Source: Polyangium sp. y55x31 | GTDB taxonomy: Bacteria; Myxococcota_A; Polyangia; Polyangiales; Polyangiaceae | Reading direction: 5' to 3' | Assembly: GCF_029946505.1 (NCBI RefSeq) | Contig: NZ_JARZHG010000007.1 | Span: 186,001-250,000 of the forward strand | DNA length: 64,000 nucleotides | Shown here: positions 8,503-17,315 of the stretch, piece by piece | Position numbering within the stretch: the first letter of the stretch is position 1 | Layout of the letters: every line of letters begins with the position of its first letter | Notes under the pieces: generated by a model | The model's database searches: none | What the model saw: only the letters and a program-made list of their open reading frames with translations | What the model was told of the DNA's origin: nothing | Made by a program: the position numbers and the translations under genes

Positions 8503-10272
8503 TCAGGCCTGCTGAGGCTCCGGCTTGACCCCACCCATCGCGGCCGCGAAGCGCGCCGCCGACGAGGCGAGGAACTTCTTGCGCTCGACCGGCTCGAGCA
8601 ACCCGACCACGAGCGCCACGAAGCCGGCGAGCGTGGCGACCGCGACGAGGCCCTGCGTGATGTCCGCGAGGAGCTTGAGCCACGAATCCGCCGCCGGGCC
8701 CGCGTTGCGGAGCGCCAGCACGACCACGCCCGTCACCATCATGTTCGCGATGGCGAGCGGCAGGAGCTTGGTCCAGCCGAGCTTCATGAGCTGGTCGTAG
8801 CGGAAGCGCGGGAGCGTCCAGCGGAAGAAGATCTGCACCCACGTGACGAAGACCGTCTTGCCGAAGAACGCGAGCGCCGAGATGAGGCTCACCGCGAGGT
8901 GCGTCATCTTGTACTGGAACAGCACCGTGTTGCCGAACGCGACGGTGATGCCGTCCGGGTGCACGAAGGGCAACGAGTAGCCGCCGAAGAAGAGCGCGAC
9001 GAGCAGCGCGCTCGAGAAGACGAGCTCGATGTACTCGCCCGTCATGAACATGCCCCACTTGAACCCCGAGTACTCGAGGAAGTAGCCGGCGACGATCTCG
9101 CTCTCGCCCTCGGGCTGATCGAAGGGCACGCGCTTCGTCTCCGCGCAGAGCGCCGTCAGGAACAGGACGAACCCGAGCGGCTGCACGAAGACGCCCCACG
9201 CGTTCTGGCCCTGCCACACGGCCATGTCGCTGAGCCGGACGCTGCCGTAGACGAGGAAGAGGCCGACGAGCGAGAGGCCCATCGCGACCTCGTACGAGAC
9301 CATCTGGCTCGACGCGCGCAGGCCGCCGAGGAGCGCGAACTTGTTGTCGCTCGCCCAGCCCGCGATGGCCGCGCCGATGATGCCCGTGCCCGCGATGCCG
9401 AAGACGTAGAGGATGCCGACGTTGAGGTCGATGATCTGCAGCTTCACGCGGAGGCCGTTGCACGCGCCGCTCGCGGGGACCGTGGCCAAGAGGTGGCCGA
9501 GGTCCGAGAAGTCGAGCGCGCCGTTCTTGTTGGCGTCGGCGAAGCAGAGGTCGTTGCCGAAGGGAATGACGGCCATCACCGCGAGCGCAGAGAAGACCGC
9601 CAGGATCGGCGCGAGGCCGTGGAGGAGGCGATCCGCGTTCTTCGGGATGAAGTCCTCCTTCCAGATCATCTTGACCGAGTCGGCGAGCGCGTGGAGCGTG
9701 CCCGCGAGGCGCAGCGGGATCTTGCCGTCGGGCACGCGCGAGGTGGCGTAGAGGCCGACGAGCAGGAAGAGGCCGCCGAGCACGAAGCCCGAGACCTGCG
9801 CCGCGAGCGGCCACGCCGCCTGCGGCACGAGGCGCCCGGCCACGAGGCCGATCGCGTGCACGCCGAGGCCCGCGAAGAAGATCGATCGCGGGTCCACGTC
9901 CTCGAACACCTGCTCGGCGCGGTTGATGGCGCCGCCGCTCCGCACCTTCGCGCAGAGCACGAGCAGGCTGAACCAGGCCACGAGGATCGTGAGCTGCACG
10001 TTCACCGTGAACCGCTCGGCCGCCGCGCGTCCCGCGACCTGACCGAGCGAGGTGAAGATCGCGAGCACGCCGAAGAGCGCGGGCGGCAGGAGCACGATGG
10101 CCCGCGCCGCCATGTTCGGCAGGTACACGACCGCGCGGTTCGGCCCGACGCGGTCCTGCACCATCGCGCCCTGCCGGCGGTCCGCCCACGTGCTGAGCGC
10201 CGCCATGTTCAGGAAGAACAGGGCGAGGATGAGGATCTTGACGATTGCCAGGACGATCTCGACGAGGCTCAT
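8503..10272 (-). CDS. nuoH: NADH-quinone oxidoreductase subunit H, enlarged
   Basis: A highly hydrophobic 589-residue protein with the NuoH signature regions: WADRRQGAMVQDRVGPNRAV near the N-terminus and FDQPEGESEIVAGYFLEYSG in the middle, which form part of the quinone chamber and proton path. NuoH is usually 320-430 residues. The extra length includes an additional hydrophobic segment after residue 80, a C-terminal hydrophobic stretch, and an insert around 235-275 with an EF-hand-like loop, DANKNGALDFSDL (246-258), flanked by Cys243 and Cys271. The start overlaps the nuoG stop by four bases. Confidence 0.95.
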   Translation of the reverse strand: MSLVEIVLAIVKILILALFFLNMAALSTWADRRQGAMVQDRVGPNRAVVYLPNMAARAIVLLPPALFGVLAIFTSLGQVAGRAAAERFTVNVQLTILVAWFSLLVLCAKVRSGGAINRAEQVFEDVDPRSIFFAGLGVHAIGLVAGRLVPQAAWPLAAQVSGFVLGGLFLLVGLYATSRVPDGKIPLRLAGTLHALADSVKMIWKEDFIPKNADRLLHGLAPILAVFSALAVMAVIPFGNDLCFADANKNGALDFSDLGHLLATVPASGACNGLRVKLQIIDLNVGILYVFGIAGTGIIGAAIAGWASDNKFALLGGLRASSQMVSYEVAMGLSLVGLFLVYGSVRLSDMAVWQGQNAWGVFVQPLGFVLFLTALCAETKRVPFDQPEGESEIVAGYFLEYSGFKWGMFMTGEYIELVFSSALLVALFFGGYSLPFVHPDGITVAFGNTVLFQYKMTHLAVSLISALAFFGKTVFVTWVQIFFRWTLPRFRYDQLMKLGWTKLLPLAIANMMVTGVVVLALRNAGPAADSWLKLLADITQGLVAVATLAGFVALVVGLLEPVERKKFLASSAARFAAAMGGVKPEPQQA

Positions 10273-11894
10273 GCGCTCACCTCGGGCTTCGCGGCCCGAT
10301 CCGCGTCACGGCTCGCGGCAGGCGCCTCGGGCGTCATGGCCCGACGCACGTCCGCGAGCGTCTTGTAAGTCATCGCGTAGCCGAGCTCTTTGCCGAGCTT
10401 CGCCACGAGCTCCCAGCCGGGCCGCGCGTCGCCGCGCGCCTTGAGCGCGCGCTCGCTCTTCTGCGCGAGCCCCTGGCGGTTGACGTACGTGCCGTCCTGC
10501 TCGGCCCACGCGGTCGCGGGGAGCGCGACGTGCGCGGCGCGCGCGAGCGGCCCGTCGTGCGCGGCGATCGTCACCACGCCCTTGAGCTTCGACAGCGCGC
10601 TCTCGGCGTCCTTCGCGTCGACCTCGATCTCGGCGCCGAGCGCGATCACGAACGAGTACTTGCCCGCCTTGATCGCGTCGAAGAGCGAGGCGATCGGCTT
10701 CGGCGCAGGCGCGCCCGCAAGCTGCATGACGCCGAGCGTGTTCGGGTTCTTGTCCTCGCTCATGAGGATCTTGTCGCCGCGACCGAGCGGACGACCCGAC
10801 ACGTAGAGGTCCTTCGCGCCGATGAACGTGCGCGCGAGCGTGAGGAGCGCGTGGTTGTCCTCGTTCGAGTGCTGCGCGCTGAGCACCACGGCGACCCGAC
10901 CCGGATCGTCCTTGAGGCCCGCGAGCTGATCCTTCGCCGCCGCGAGCGCCTCTTCGAGGCTCGCGTCCTCGCCGCCGACGAGCGCCGTGCCGAGGCGACC
11001 CTCGACCGCGCGCTTGTACGAGAGCATGCCCTCGTCGCACATCCAGTACTTGTTGACCTCTTCGTTGTCGCGCGGGCGATGCCGATGCGGCACATTCGTC
11101 CGCGGATCGTAGTCGAGGTACGCGTTGCAGCCCGTCGCGCAGCCCTGGCAGACCGTGCGTGCGCTGCGGAGGAACCACACGCGCGCCTTGAAGCGGAAGT
11201 CCTTGGAGGTCAAAGCGCCGACGGGGCAGACGTGCTCCGTCATGAGCGTGTAGTCGTGGTCGAGCTCGCGGCCCGGCGAGACGACGATCTCGTTCAGGTT
11301 GCCGCGCTCGCGCACGCTGAGGACCGGATCCTTCGCGACCTCGGCCGTGAAGCGGACGCAACGCGTGCACACGATGCAGCGCTCGGCGTCGTAGACGATG
11401 GTCGGCCCGAAATCGACGGCCTTCGGCTTGTGCACGACCTCCTGCTGCATGCGCTTGCCCGTGCCCTGATGCTCGAGCCAGTAGTCCTGCAGCCGGCACT
11501 CGCCCGCCTGATCGCAGATCGGGCAGTCGACCGGGTGGTTCAGGAGCAAAAGCTCCTGCACCGCGCCGCGCGCCTCCTCGACGTGGTCGCTGCCCTCGGA
11601 GAGAACCTCCATGCCGGGCGCGCAGGCCTGCTGGCAGGCGGGCACGAGCTTCGGCTTGCGGGCCGGGACGTAGTCCTTCTTCTCCGGATCCCAGCGCAGG
11701 ATGTCGAGCTGCATCGCGGGGCGGCCGGGAGGCGGCGCGACCTCGACGAGGCACATGCGGCAGTTCGCCGCGACGGAGAGGCCCGGGTGCCAGCAGTAGT
11801 GCGGGATGTCGATGCCGGCGCGGTGCGCCGCTTTGATGATGGTGTCCCCTTGCTCGAAGGGGATCTCGCGCCCGTCGATCTTGATCGTAGCCAT
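10269..11894 (-). CDS. nuoG: NADH-quinone oxidoreductase subunit G, short form
   Basis: The N-terminal half holds the plant-type [2Fe-2S] motif (YCWHPGLSVAANCRMC), the His-Cys3 cluster segment (CPICDQAGECRLQDYWLEHQ), the ferredoxin-type CIVCTRCVRF...CPVGA block, and CQGCATGC of the molybdopterin-like domain. The rest is a partial molybdopterin-oxidoreductase-like domain ending ADVRRAM. At 541 residues it is much shorter than E. coli NuoG (about 900) and somewhat shorter than many others (about 690). Its normal partner NuoF, which takes electrons from NADH, is not encoded here. It overlaps nuoH by four bases. Confidence 0.95.
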   Translation of the reverse strand: MATIKIDGREIPFEQGDTIIKAAHRAGIDIPHYCWHPGLSVAANCRMCLVEVAPPPGRPAMQLDILRWDPEKKDYVPARKPKLVPACQQACAPGMEVLSEGSDHVEEARGAVQELLLLNHPVDCPICDQAGECRLQDYWLEHQGTGKRMQQEVVHKPKAVDFGPTIVYDAERCIVCTRCVRFTAEVAKDPVLSVRERGNLNEIVVSPGRELDHDYTLMTEHVCPVGALTSKDFRFKARVWFLRSARTVCQGCATGCNAYLDYDPRTNVPHRHRPRDNEEVNKYWMCDEGMLSYKRAVEGRLGTALVGGEDASLEEALAAAKDQLAGLKDDPGRVAVVLSAQHSNEDNHALLTLARTFIGAKDLYVSGRPLGRGDKILMSEDKNPNTLGVMQLAGAPAPKPIASLFDAIKAGKYSFVIALGAEIEVDAKDAESALSKLKGVVTIAAHDGPLARAAHVALPATAWAEQDGTYVNRQGLAQKSERALKARGDARPGWELVAKLGKELGYAMTYKTLADVRRAMTPEAPAASRDADRAAKPEVSA

Positions 11895-11895
11895 C

Positions 11896-13110
11896 TCAGT
11901 GATCGCACTCCCCGCCGATCATGTTGAGGGAACCGAACGTCGGGACGACGTCCGGGATCATCAGGCCCGTGATGAGCTGCTCGAGGCCCTGCGTCGTGGC
12001 GAAGCAGGGGGGCCGGATCCGCACGCGGTAGGGCGTGCCGCTGCCGTCGGAGACCAGGTAGAAGCCGAGCTCGCCATTGCCCGCCTCGGTGTACGAGTAA
12101 CATTCGCCCGCCGGGACCTTGATGCCCTCCATCACGATCTTGAAGTGCTGGATGGTGGCCTCGATGGTCGTGTAGACGTCCTGCTTCGGCGGCAGGACGA
12201 TCCGCGGATCGTCGATGTTGATCGGCCCCTCGTCCGGCATCTGATCGAGCGCCTGCTCGATGATGCGCGCCGTCTGCCGGATCTCCTCCTGGCGGCACAT
12301 GAACCGGTCGTAGTTGTCGCCCGTCGTGCCCACAGGCACGTCGAACTCCATCCGGTCGTAGACCATGTACGGGTGCGCGCGGCGCACGTCGTACGGCACG
12401 CCCGAGGCGCGCAGCACGACGCCCGTCCACCCGAGCGCGAGCGCGTCCTCCTTCGACATCACGCCGACGCCTTCGAGGCGGTCGAGGAAGATGCGGTTCT
12501 TCAGCAGGAGCTTCTCGCCCTCGCTGATGAGCTGCAGCACGCGCGGGACACCGGCGCGGACCATGTCCTTGAAGTACTTCGTCGGCGGGTTCGCCATGCC
12601 GCCCACGCGGCCGAAGCTGTGCGTGACGCGCGCGCCCGTCTCCTCCTCGAAGATGTCCCAGATGATCTCGCGGGCGCGGGCGAAGTAGAGGAACGGCGTG
12701 AACGCGCCGAGCTCCATGCACATCGCGCCCGAGCAGATCATGTGGTCGCAGATGCGCGCGAGCTCGCCGAGCGCCACGCGGTAGTACTGGCAGCGCTCGG
12801 GCACCGTCACGCCGAGCATCTTCTCCACCGCGAGCGCGAAGCCCACGTTGTTCAGCATCGGCGAGACGTAGTTGCAGCGGTCGACGTACGGGAAGATCTG
12901 CGACCAGGTACCCCGCTCGCACATCTTCTCGAAGCCGCGATGCAGGTAGCCGATCTGCACGTCGGCCTTCTGGATCATCTCACCCGAAAGCTCGAGCACG
13001 ATGCGCACCGTCCCGTGCATGGCCGGGTGGGACGGGCCCATGTTGAGCATCATCGGCTCGCTGGGCAGCTCGAGGAGGCCCTCCTCGAGGTCACGATCCA
13101 AGGGTTCCAT
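11896..13110 (-). CDS. nuoD: NADH-quinone oxidoreductase subunit D
   Basis: A 404-residue homologue of the 49-kDa subunit. It has MLNMGPSHPAMHGTVRIVLELSG at the N-terminus, GYLHRGFEKMCE, and the conserved ending VPTFGSLNMIGGECDH. His and Tyr residues of this subunit line the quinone head-group pocket next to cluster N2. The C-terminal G-G-E-C-D-H is close to the hydrogenase-derived motif normally ending D-R. It lies three bases after the nuoC stop and one base before nuoG. Confidence 0.97.
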   Translation of the reverse strand: MEPLDRDLEEGLLELPSEPMMLNMGPSHPAMHGTVRIVLELSGEMIQKADVQIGYLHRGFEKMCERGTWSQIFPYVDRCNYVSPMLNNVGFALAVEKMLGVTVPERCQYYRVALGELARICDHMICSGAMCMELGAFTPFLYFARAREIIWDIFEEETGARVTHSFGRVGGMANPPTKYFKDMVRAGVPRVLQLISEGEKLLLKNRIFLDRLEGVGVMSKEDALALGWTGVVLRASGVPYDVRRAHPYMVYDRMEFDVPVGTTGDNYDRFMCRQEEIRQTARIIEQALDQMPDEGPINIDDPRIVLPPKQDVYTTIEATIQHFKIVMEGIKVPAGECYSYTEAGNGELGFYLVSDGSGTPYRVRIRPPCFATTQGLEQLITGLMIPDVVPTFGSLNMIGGECDH

Positions 13111-13113
13111 GAC

Positions 13114-13695
13114 TCAGTTCGTCTCCTCGCCCCGCGGGTAGTCGTGGGTCTGACGCCCGAACGGCATGCCCTCGTCGGTGCTGAAGGGGGGCAGTTTGTC
13201 GGGGACATTTCGCAGCTCGACGAGCGGCTGGGTCTTGTCCGCCGGATAGTCCTTGCGAAGCGGGTACCCGACAAACTCGGGGTACATCAGGATCCGCCGC
13301 AGATCGGGGTGGCCCTTGAAGTTCACGCCGAACATGTCGAAGCACTCGCGCTCGAACCAGTTCGCGCCTTTCCACACGGACACGACCGAGTCGATCTCCA
13401 CGCCGTTCGCGTCGTCGTCGCCGATGCGCGCCTTCAGCCGGATGCGGTGGCTGCGCTCCAGCGAGTGCACGTGCAGCACCACCTCGAAGCGCGGCGTCTG
13501 CCGGCCGAGGTAGTCGACGGCGGTGAGGTCGACGAACATGTTCATCGCGCACTGCGGATCGTCCCGGAGAAACCGCGCGATCTCGCGCCACCTCTGCGGG
13601 TTCACCACGGCCGTATCGTCGCCGAACTGCGAGTGGGTCTCGTAGATGTCGTCGCCGAACTTGCTCTTCAGGATTTCGAGGACGCGCTTGCTCAT
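13114..13695 (-). CDS. nuoC: NADH-quinone oxidoreductase subunit C
   Basis: The 193-residue protein matches the 30-kDa subunit. The signature WFERECFDMFGVNFKGHPDL followed by RRILMYPEFVGYPLRKDYP is intact. NuoC bridges NuoB and NuoD in the peripheral arm and carries no cofactor. It is a separate gene rather than the NuoCD fusion of enterobacteria. The ATG overlaps the nuoB stop by four bases. Confidence 0.97.
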   Translation of the reverse strand: MSKRVLEILKSKFGDDIYETHSQFGDDTAVVNPQRWREIARFLRDDPQCAMNMFVDLTAVDYLGRQTPRFEVVLHVHSLERSHRIRLKARIGDDDANGVEIDSVVSVWKGANWFERECFDMFGVNFKGHPDLRRILMYPEFVGYPLRKDYPADKTQPLVELRNVPDKLPPFSTDEGMPFGRQTHDYPRGEETN

Positions 13696-14276
13696 GTTGC
13701 GGTGCTCTTCTTGCCGAGCCTGACGAGGTTGCCCGCTTGCACGGTGGGGTCGCGGCGCGGCTTGACGATCGCGGGCGTGCGATCACCCCGCGCGATCTTG
13801 TCCTGCAAGAGCAGGAGGCCGTCGATCACCGCCTCCGGGCGCGGAGGGCAGCCGGGGACGTAGACGTCGACGGGGACGACTTTGTCGATGCCCGCGAGCG
13901 TCGTGTAGTTGTCGTAGAAGCCGCCGCACGAGGCGCACGTGCCGAAGGCGAAGACGTACTTCGGGTCCGCCATCTGCTCGTAGATGCGCTTCAGCGCGGG
14001 GGCCTGGCGCTGGCTGATCGTGCCCACGACCCAGAGCAGATCCGACTGGCGCGGCGAGAAGCGCGGCGCCTCGGCGCCGAAGCGCGCCATGTCGAAGCGC
14101 GGGCTCGCCATGGCCATGAACTCCATCGCGCAGCACGCCGTGATGAACGGGTACTGGAACAGCGAGTACTTCCTCGCCCAGTTCAAGAGCGCATCGAACT
14201 TCGTCGTGGCGAAGCCGGTCTCCGATCCCTCGAGAACCTGGATCGTCGTGCCGCCGCCAGTGGTCATTTCTCCCAT
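13692..14276 (-). CDS. nuoB: NADH-quinone oxidoreductase subunit B
   Basis: The 194-residue protein carries the four N2-cluster cysteines: the CC pair in TACCAMEFM, one in GTCASCGGFYDNY and one in VPGCPPRPEAVIDG. N2 hands electrons to quinone. I chose the ATG at 14276 because AGGAG lies seven bases upstream; it overlaps the nuoA stop by 13 bases. An ATG at 14267, overlapping the nuoA TGA in the ATGA style of this operon, is the alternative. A much longer upstream extension of the frame is antisense-like and was dropped. Confidence 0.96.
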   Translation of the reverse strand: MGEMTTGGGTTIQVLEGSETGFATTKFDALLNWARKYSLFQYPFITACCAMEFMAMASPRFDMARFGAEAPRFSPRQSDLLWVVGTISQRQAPALKRIYEQMADPKYVFAFGTCASCGGFYDNYTTLAGIDKVVPVDVYVPGCPPRPEAVIDGLLLLQDKIARGDRTPAIVKPRRDPTVQAGNLVRLGKKSTAT

Positions 14277-14620
14277 TCGAGGGCTCCTTTCTTCCAGACG
14301 TAGAGCAGCGCCACCACGAGCATGAGGATGAACGACCCCATGGTCGCGAGGCCGATCCAGCCGAGGTTCTTGAACTCCACCGTCCACGGGTAGATGAGCA
14401 CCGCTTCGATGTCGAAGACCACGAAGAGGATCGCCGTGAGGTAGAACTTGACGCTCGGCTTGACGAAGCGGCCGCCCGTCGTTTCGCTCCCGCACTCGTA
14501 CGGGATCATCTTCTCGGGCGTCGGGTTCTTCGGCCCGAGCACGGTGCTGATCGTGAACAGAGCGCCCGCGAGGACCGCCGCCACGATGAAGAGCAGGAAG
14601 AGGGGGACGTAGGTGGACAT
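14264..14620 (-). CDS. nuoA: NADH-quinone oxidoreductase subunit A
   Basis: A 118-residue membrane subunit with three predicted helices. The conserved loop between helices 1 and 2 is IPYECGSETTGGR, with the glutamate and cysteine that cross-link to NuoD and NuoH near the quinone site, followed by FYLTAILFVVFDIEAVLIYP, the family hallmark. It is the first gene of the operon. The start is preceded by several copies of CCGGAGCA, any of which could pair with the ribosome; the nearest GGAG is eight bases away. Confidence 0.97.
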   Translation of the reverse strand: MSTYVPLFLLFIVAAVLAGALFTISTVLGPKNPTPEKMIPYECGSETTGGRFVKPSVKFYLTAILFVVFDIEAVLIYPWTVEFKNLGWIGLATMGSFILMLVVALLYVWKKGALEWEK

Positions 14621-14622
14621 CG

Positions 14623-14672
14623 TTTGCTCCGGGTGCTCCGGCTGCTCCGGGTACGCGGTGTACTCCGGTTGT
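14623..14672 (-). repeat. short direct repeats in the nuoA leader
   Basis: On the mRNA strand, units of the form CCGGAGCA or CCGGAGTA occur about four times in the 50 bases before the nuoA ATG, roughly every nine bases in the proximal three. Each contains a GGAG Shine-Dalgarno-like core. It could be a slippage product or could affect ribosome loading. Confidence 0.55.
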
Positions 14673-14786
14673 CGTGCCGACCGAGAAGCTCGGTCCTCTC
14701 TCGCGATCGCTCGTGATCACGAGCGGGCGCAGGCAGGCTCCGAGATGCGCGCGAAAACCGTGCGATCTCGGCACAATCGCGGCGGC

Positions 14787-14815
14787 TATGTAGCTTTGGG
14801 GTTCTGGGGTGTCAA
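14787..14815 (-). promoter_or_regulatory. sigma70-type promoter of the nuo operon
   Basis: On the minus strand there is a perfect -35 box TTGACA (14810-14815), a 17-base spacer, and a weaker -10 box TACATA (14787-14792). It lies about 165 bases upstream of the nuoA ATG, past the end of the next gene, and faces nuoA. The match is by eye. Myxobacterial promoters often deviate from consensus. Confidence 0.6.
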
Positions 14816-14853
14816 TTGGGCGGCCAGGGTCTATGGGGGCCTCAGCGCGCCCG

Positions 14854-15972
14854 TCAACTCCTGGAGCTCAGCACGAGCCCACGGAACGCCGTCAGCGCCG
14901 TGCCGAGCCGCGTCTCGATCTCGCGGATTTCCTCGATGAGCTCGGCGTCGGGCACGCCCGCGGCGCGAGCCTCCCGCACACACGCGAAGGCGGCCACGTA
15001 GCGCTGCCGCTTCACGTACGCCTTCGCCAGGAGCGGCCAGATGAGCTTGGGCGACGCGCCGAGGCTCGCCGCGCGCCGGAGCCCGCCGATCGCCTCCCCT
15101 GCACGGCCGTTCTCGAGCTGCGCCTCTCCGAGCCGGCGGAAGATGTCCGCCGCCGCCGCGCCATCCTGCGCGTACTGCACCGCGAGGCGCATGACCTCCT
15201 CGCCCTGGTGCTCCTCGCCGAGCTTGACGCACGCCGTGCCGAGCAGGCCGAGCCCCTTGGCGATGAGCGCGCGCGCATCCGTGGTGAGCATCTGTCCCTC
15301 GGGCGTGCGAAGGAAGATCGCGAGCGGGGCCGGCCACGCGCCGAGGAGCTGCACCACGCGCGACCAATCGCCGCGCTGGCTCGCCGCCTCGGCCTCCGCC
15401 ACGCGCGTCAGATCGATCGCCGAGCGCGAGCCCGCCGAGGCGCGCTCGAGCTCTTCGCGCACGTGCGCGCGGATGCGCGCCCGGAACTCTCCGAGCTCGT
15501 AGGTTTGTTCGAGGCCGTCACGCAAGACGAGCAGCCTCGACGTGCGACCGTCGACGTAGAGCTTGCGCAGGCTGTAGCCGAAGAGCGGCGCGAGCAGGAG
15601 GTAGCGCACGCCGATGTGGAGCTGCAGCGCCTCGATGTCCGTGTCGCGCTCGGGGGGCCCCGGCGTCGCGTCCTCCGTGAGGAGCGCGCCGACGAGCCGA
15701 TGCCGGAAATCGGCCAGCGTGAGCCTCTGGACCTCGCTCTCTTCTTCCTCGTCGCCCGGAGGCGCGATGACGAAGTCCACGAGGGTGTTGTCGGGGTTGC
15801 GACGGTCGACCGTGAGCGCGGTGATGCGCGCTCCCGTGATCATCGAAAAGGCGAAGAACGTCTCGCCGACGATGTCGCAGAGAGCCTGAAAGCTGCCGAT
15901 CCCATCGCCGATGCGCTCGAACCAGCCGTCGGTGCGGACCGCATCGAGAGAGAAAACTCGTTCCTTCGCCAT
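14854..15972 (-). CDS. uncharacterised protein with C-terminal TPR-like helices
   Basis: The start is taken as the ATG at 15972 (MAKERVFSLDAVRTDGWFER); a further-upstream ATG at 16056 adds 28 unconvincing Arg-rich residues. The 372-residue product has an N-terminal alpha/beta part (GETFFAFSMITGARITALTVDR) of unknown family and, from about residue 225, helical repeats rich in Ala and Leu resembling TPR or Sel1 repeats. No signal peptide or membrane segment is apparent. It sits just upstream of the nuo promoter on the same strand. The function is unknown. Confidence 0.65.
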   Translation of the reverse strand: MAKERVFSLDAVRTDGWFERIGDGIGSFQALCDIVGETFFAFSMITGARITALTVDRRNPDNTLVDFVIAPPGDEEEESEVQRLTLADFRHRLVGALLTEDATPGPPERDTDIEALQLHIGVRYLLLAPLFGYSLRKLYVDGRTSRLLVLRDGLEQTYELGEFRARIRAHVREELERASAGSRSAIDLTRVAEAEAASQRGDWSRVVQLLGAWPAPLAIFLRTPEGQMLTTDARALIAKGLGLLGTACVKLGEEHQGEEVMRLAVQYAQDGAAAADIFRRLGEAQLENGRAGEAIGGLRRAASLGASPKLIWPLLAKAYVKRQRYVAAFACVREARAAGVPDAELIEEIREIETRLGTALTAFRGLVLSSRS

Positions 15973-16177
15973 GAGCGGGAGATTGGGGAGAGTCGCACGA
16001 GCCGCGCGGGATGTCACCGCCCGTGGTCGTCGCCGCGAGCAGTCTTGCCCGTCCACCGGGTCGTCGAAAAGCCCCCTTCTGCGAAGATTTTTGTGGCTCG
16101 TGCCACAAAATCCTCAAAAACCTGGGGGCAGGCCCACCAATCGACGCCGCGGCCGCGGATTTTGTGCGGGTGCGTGA

Positions 16178-17167
16178 TCAGGTCGCCGGGCGCGCGCTGA
16201 CCGAGGCGCGCACGTGGCGCTTGGGCCGCGCGCCGATGTTCGCCACGTCGAAGCTCACGCTGCCGCCGAGGCTGTCGCTCGAACCGCCCTTGCCGATGTT
16301 CGTGCCGCCCGTGCTTCCGTCGGGCATCTGAAGCTGCGAGACGACCTCGACCATCACGATCGCGCCCTGCGCGTACGACTCCGGCAGCGTGAACTGACGG
16401 CTCGCGAGCCGGCCACTCACGGCGCCCGCGACCGCGCTCCAGTCGCCCGCGTTGCCCGCCGACGAACGCACGACACGCACGCTCGCCACGCGACCGCCGG
16501 GCGCGATGCGCACTTCGAGCGTCGCGCGCGCGACGTCGGGCGTGCCCGAGCCGCGCACGACATCGGAGACGACGGTCGCGATCGTGCCCGCGCCCGGCAG
16601 ATCCAGGCCGAGCTGTCGATCTTTTTCGCGCATCACGTCGGTGATGACGCGGCCCGCGATCTTGCGATCGACCTCCGGCGGAGGCCCGACCGTGGTGGGC
16701 GCGGGCTTGGGCTTACCGGCCTCCGGGATGACGCCGGGAATCGCCCACGCGGGGCCGCCGATCCCGGGGATCCCAGGGCCTCCGCCGGGCACCGGCGGCG
16801 GCGGCGCGCCGTACTCGTCGGGCGGGCCCGCGGAAGGCGCGGCCGTCGGCAGAGGCTCCACCTGCTCGGGCTCGGTGTTGTTGTTCGGCTGCGTGTTCCT
16901 CGGATCCACGACGTTCGGGTCGACGGACTCCGTCGTGCGTGGACGCGTGTCGTTCATCGCGACGGCCGGATCCGGCTCCCGCTCGGGACGGGGTTCGTCC
17001 GGGCGCGTGGGCTCGATCGGGACGTCCTCGATGTCGATCTCCATGCGCCGCGCCATGCCGGTCGAGATCGCGAGAAGCGGCCCTTGAGGCCGCGGCGCGA
17101 TTCGAGCGACGACCGGGATGAAGAAGTGCACCCCGGTGGCGACGAGGACGAACGGGAGAAAGCGCAC
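16178..17167 (-). CDS. TonB-like energy-transducer protein
   Basis: The 329-residue protein starts at a GTG, needed to include the membrane anchor FLPFVLVATGVHFFIPVVARI. A long Pro/Glu/Arg-rich linker follows (about 45-165), then a C-terminal domain (about 165-290) with the form ATLEVRIAPGGRVASVRVVRSSAG, which matches the beta-strand pattern of TonB C-terminal or GltJ/AglX-type domains. Such proteins span the periplasm and contact outer-membrane partners. No ExbB/ExbD or receptor gene is adjacent. A Gly/Ser-rich tail past the domain is unusual for TonB. Confidence 0.6.
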   Translation of the reverse strand: MRFLPFVLVATGVHFFIPVVARIAPRPQGPLLAISTGMARRMEIDIEDVPIEPTRPDEPRPEREPDPAVAMNDTRPRTTESVDPNVVDPRNTQPNNNTEPEQVEPLPTAAPSAGPPDEYGAPPPPVPGGGPGIPGIGGPAWAIPGVIPEAGKPKPAPTTVGPPPEVDRKIAGRVITDVMREKDRQLGLDLPGAGTIATVVSDVVRGSGTPDVARATLEVRIAPGGRVASVRVVRSSAGNAGDWSAVAGAVSGRLASRQFTLPESYAQGAIVMVEVVSQLQMPDGSTGGTNIGKGGSSDSLGGSVSFDVANIGARPKRHVRASVSARPAT

Positions 17168-17315
17168 CTCCGAGGACCTTGGTCCGCGCGCGTCGGCGCT
17201 GCAAGGGAGGAATTTGGAGGCGCGCGGAGATCCGCGCCCCTGCCGCGACGTCAGGGAACGTCGTGGGCCCGAGGCGCCGGCGATGGGGAGCGCATTTTGC
17301 CTTGGATCTTCGCCT

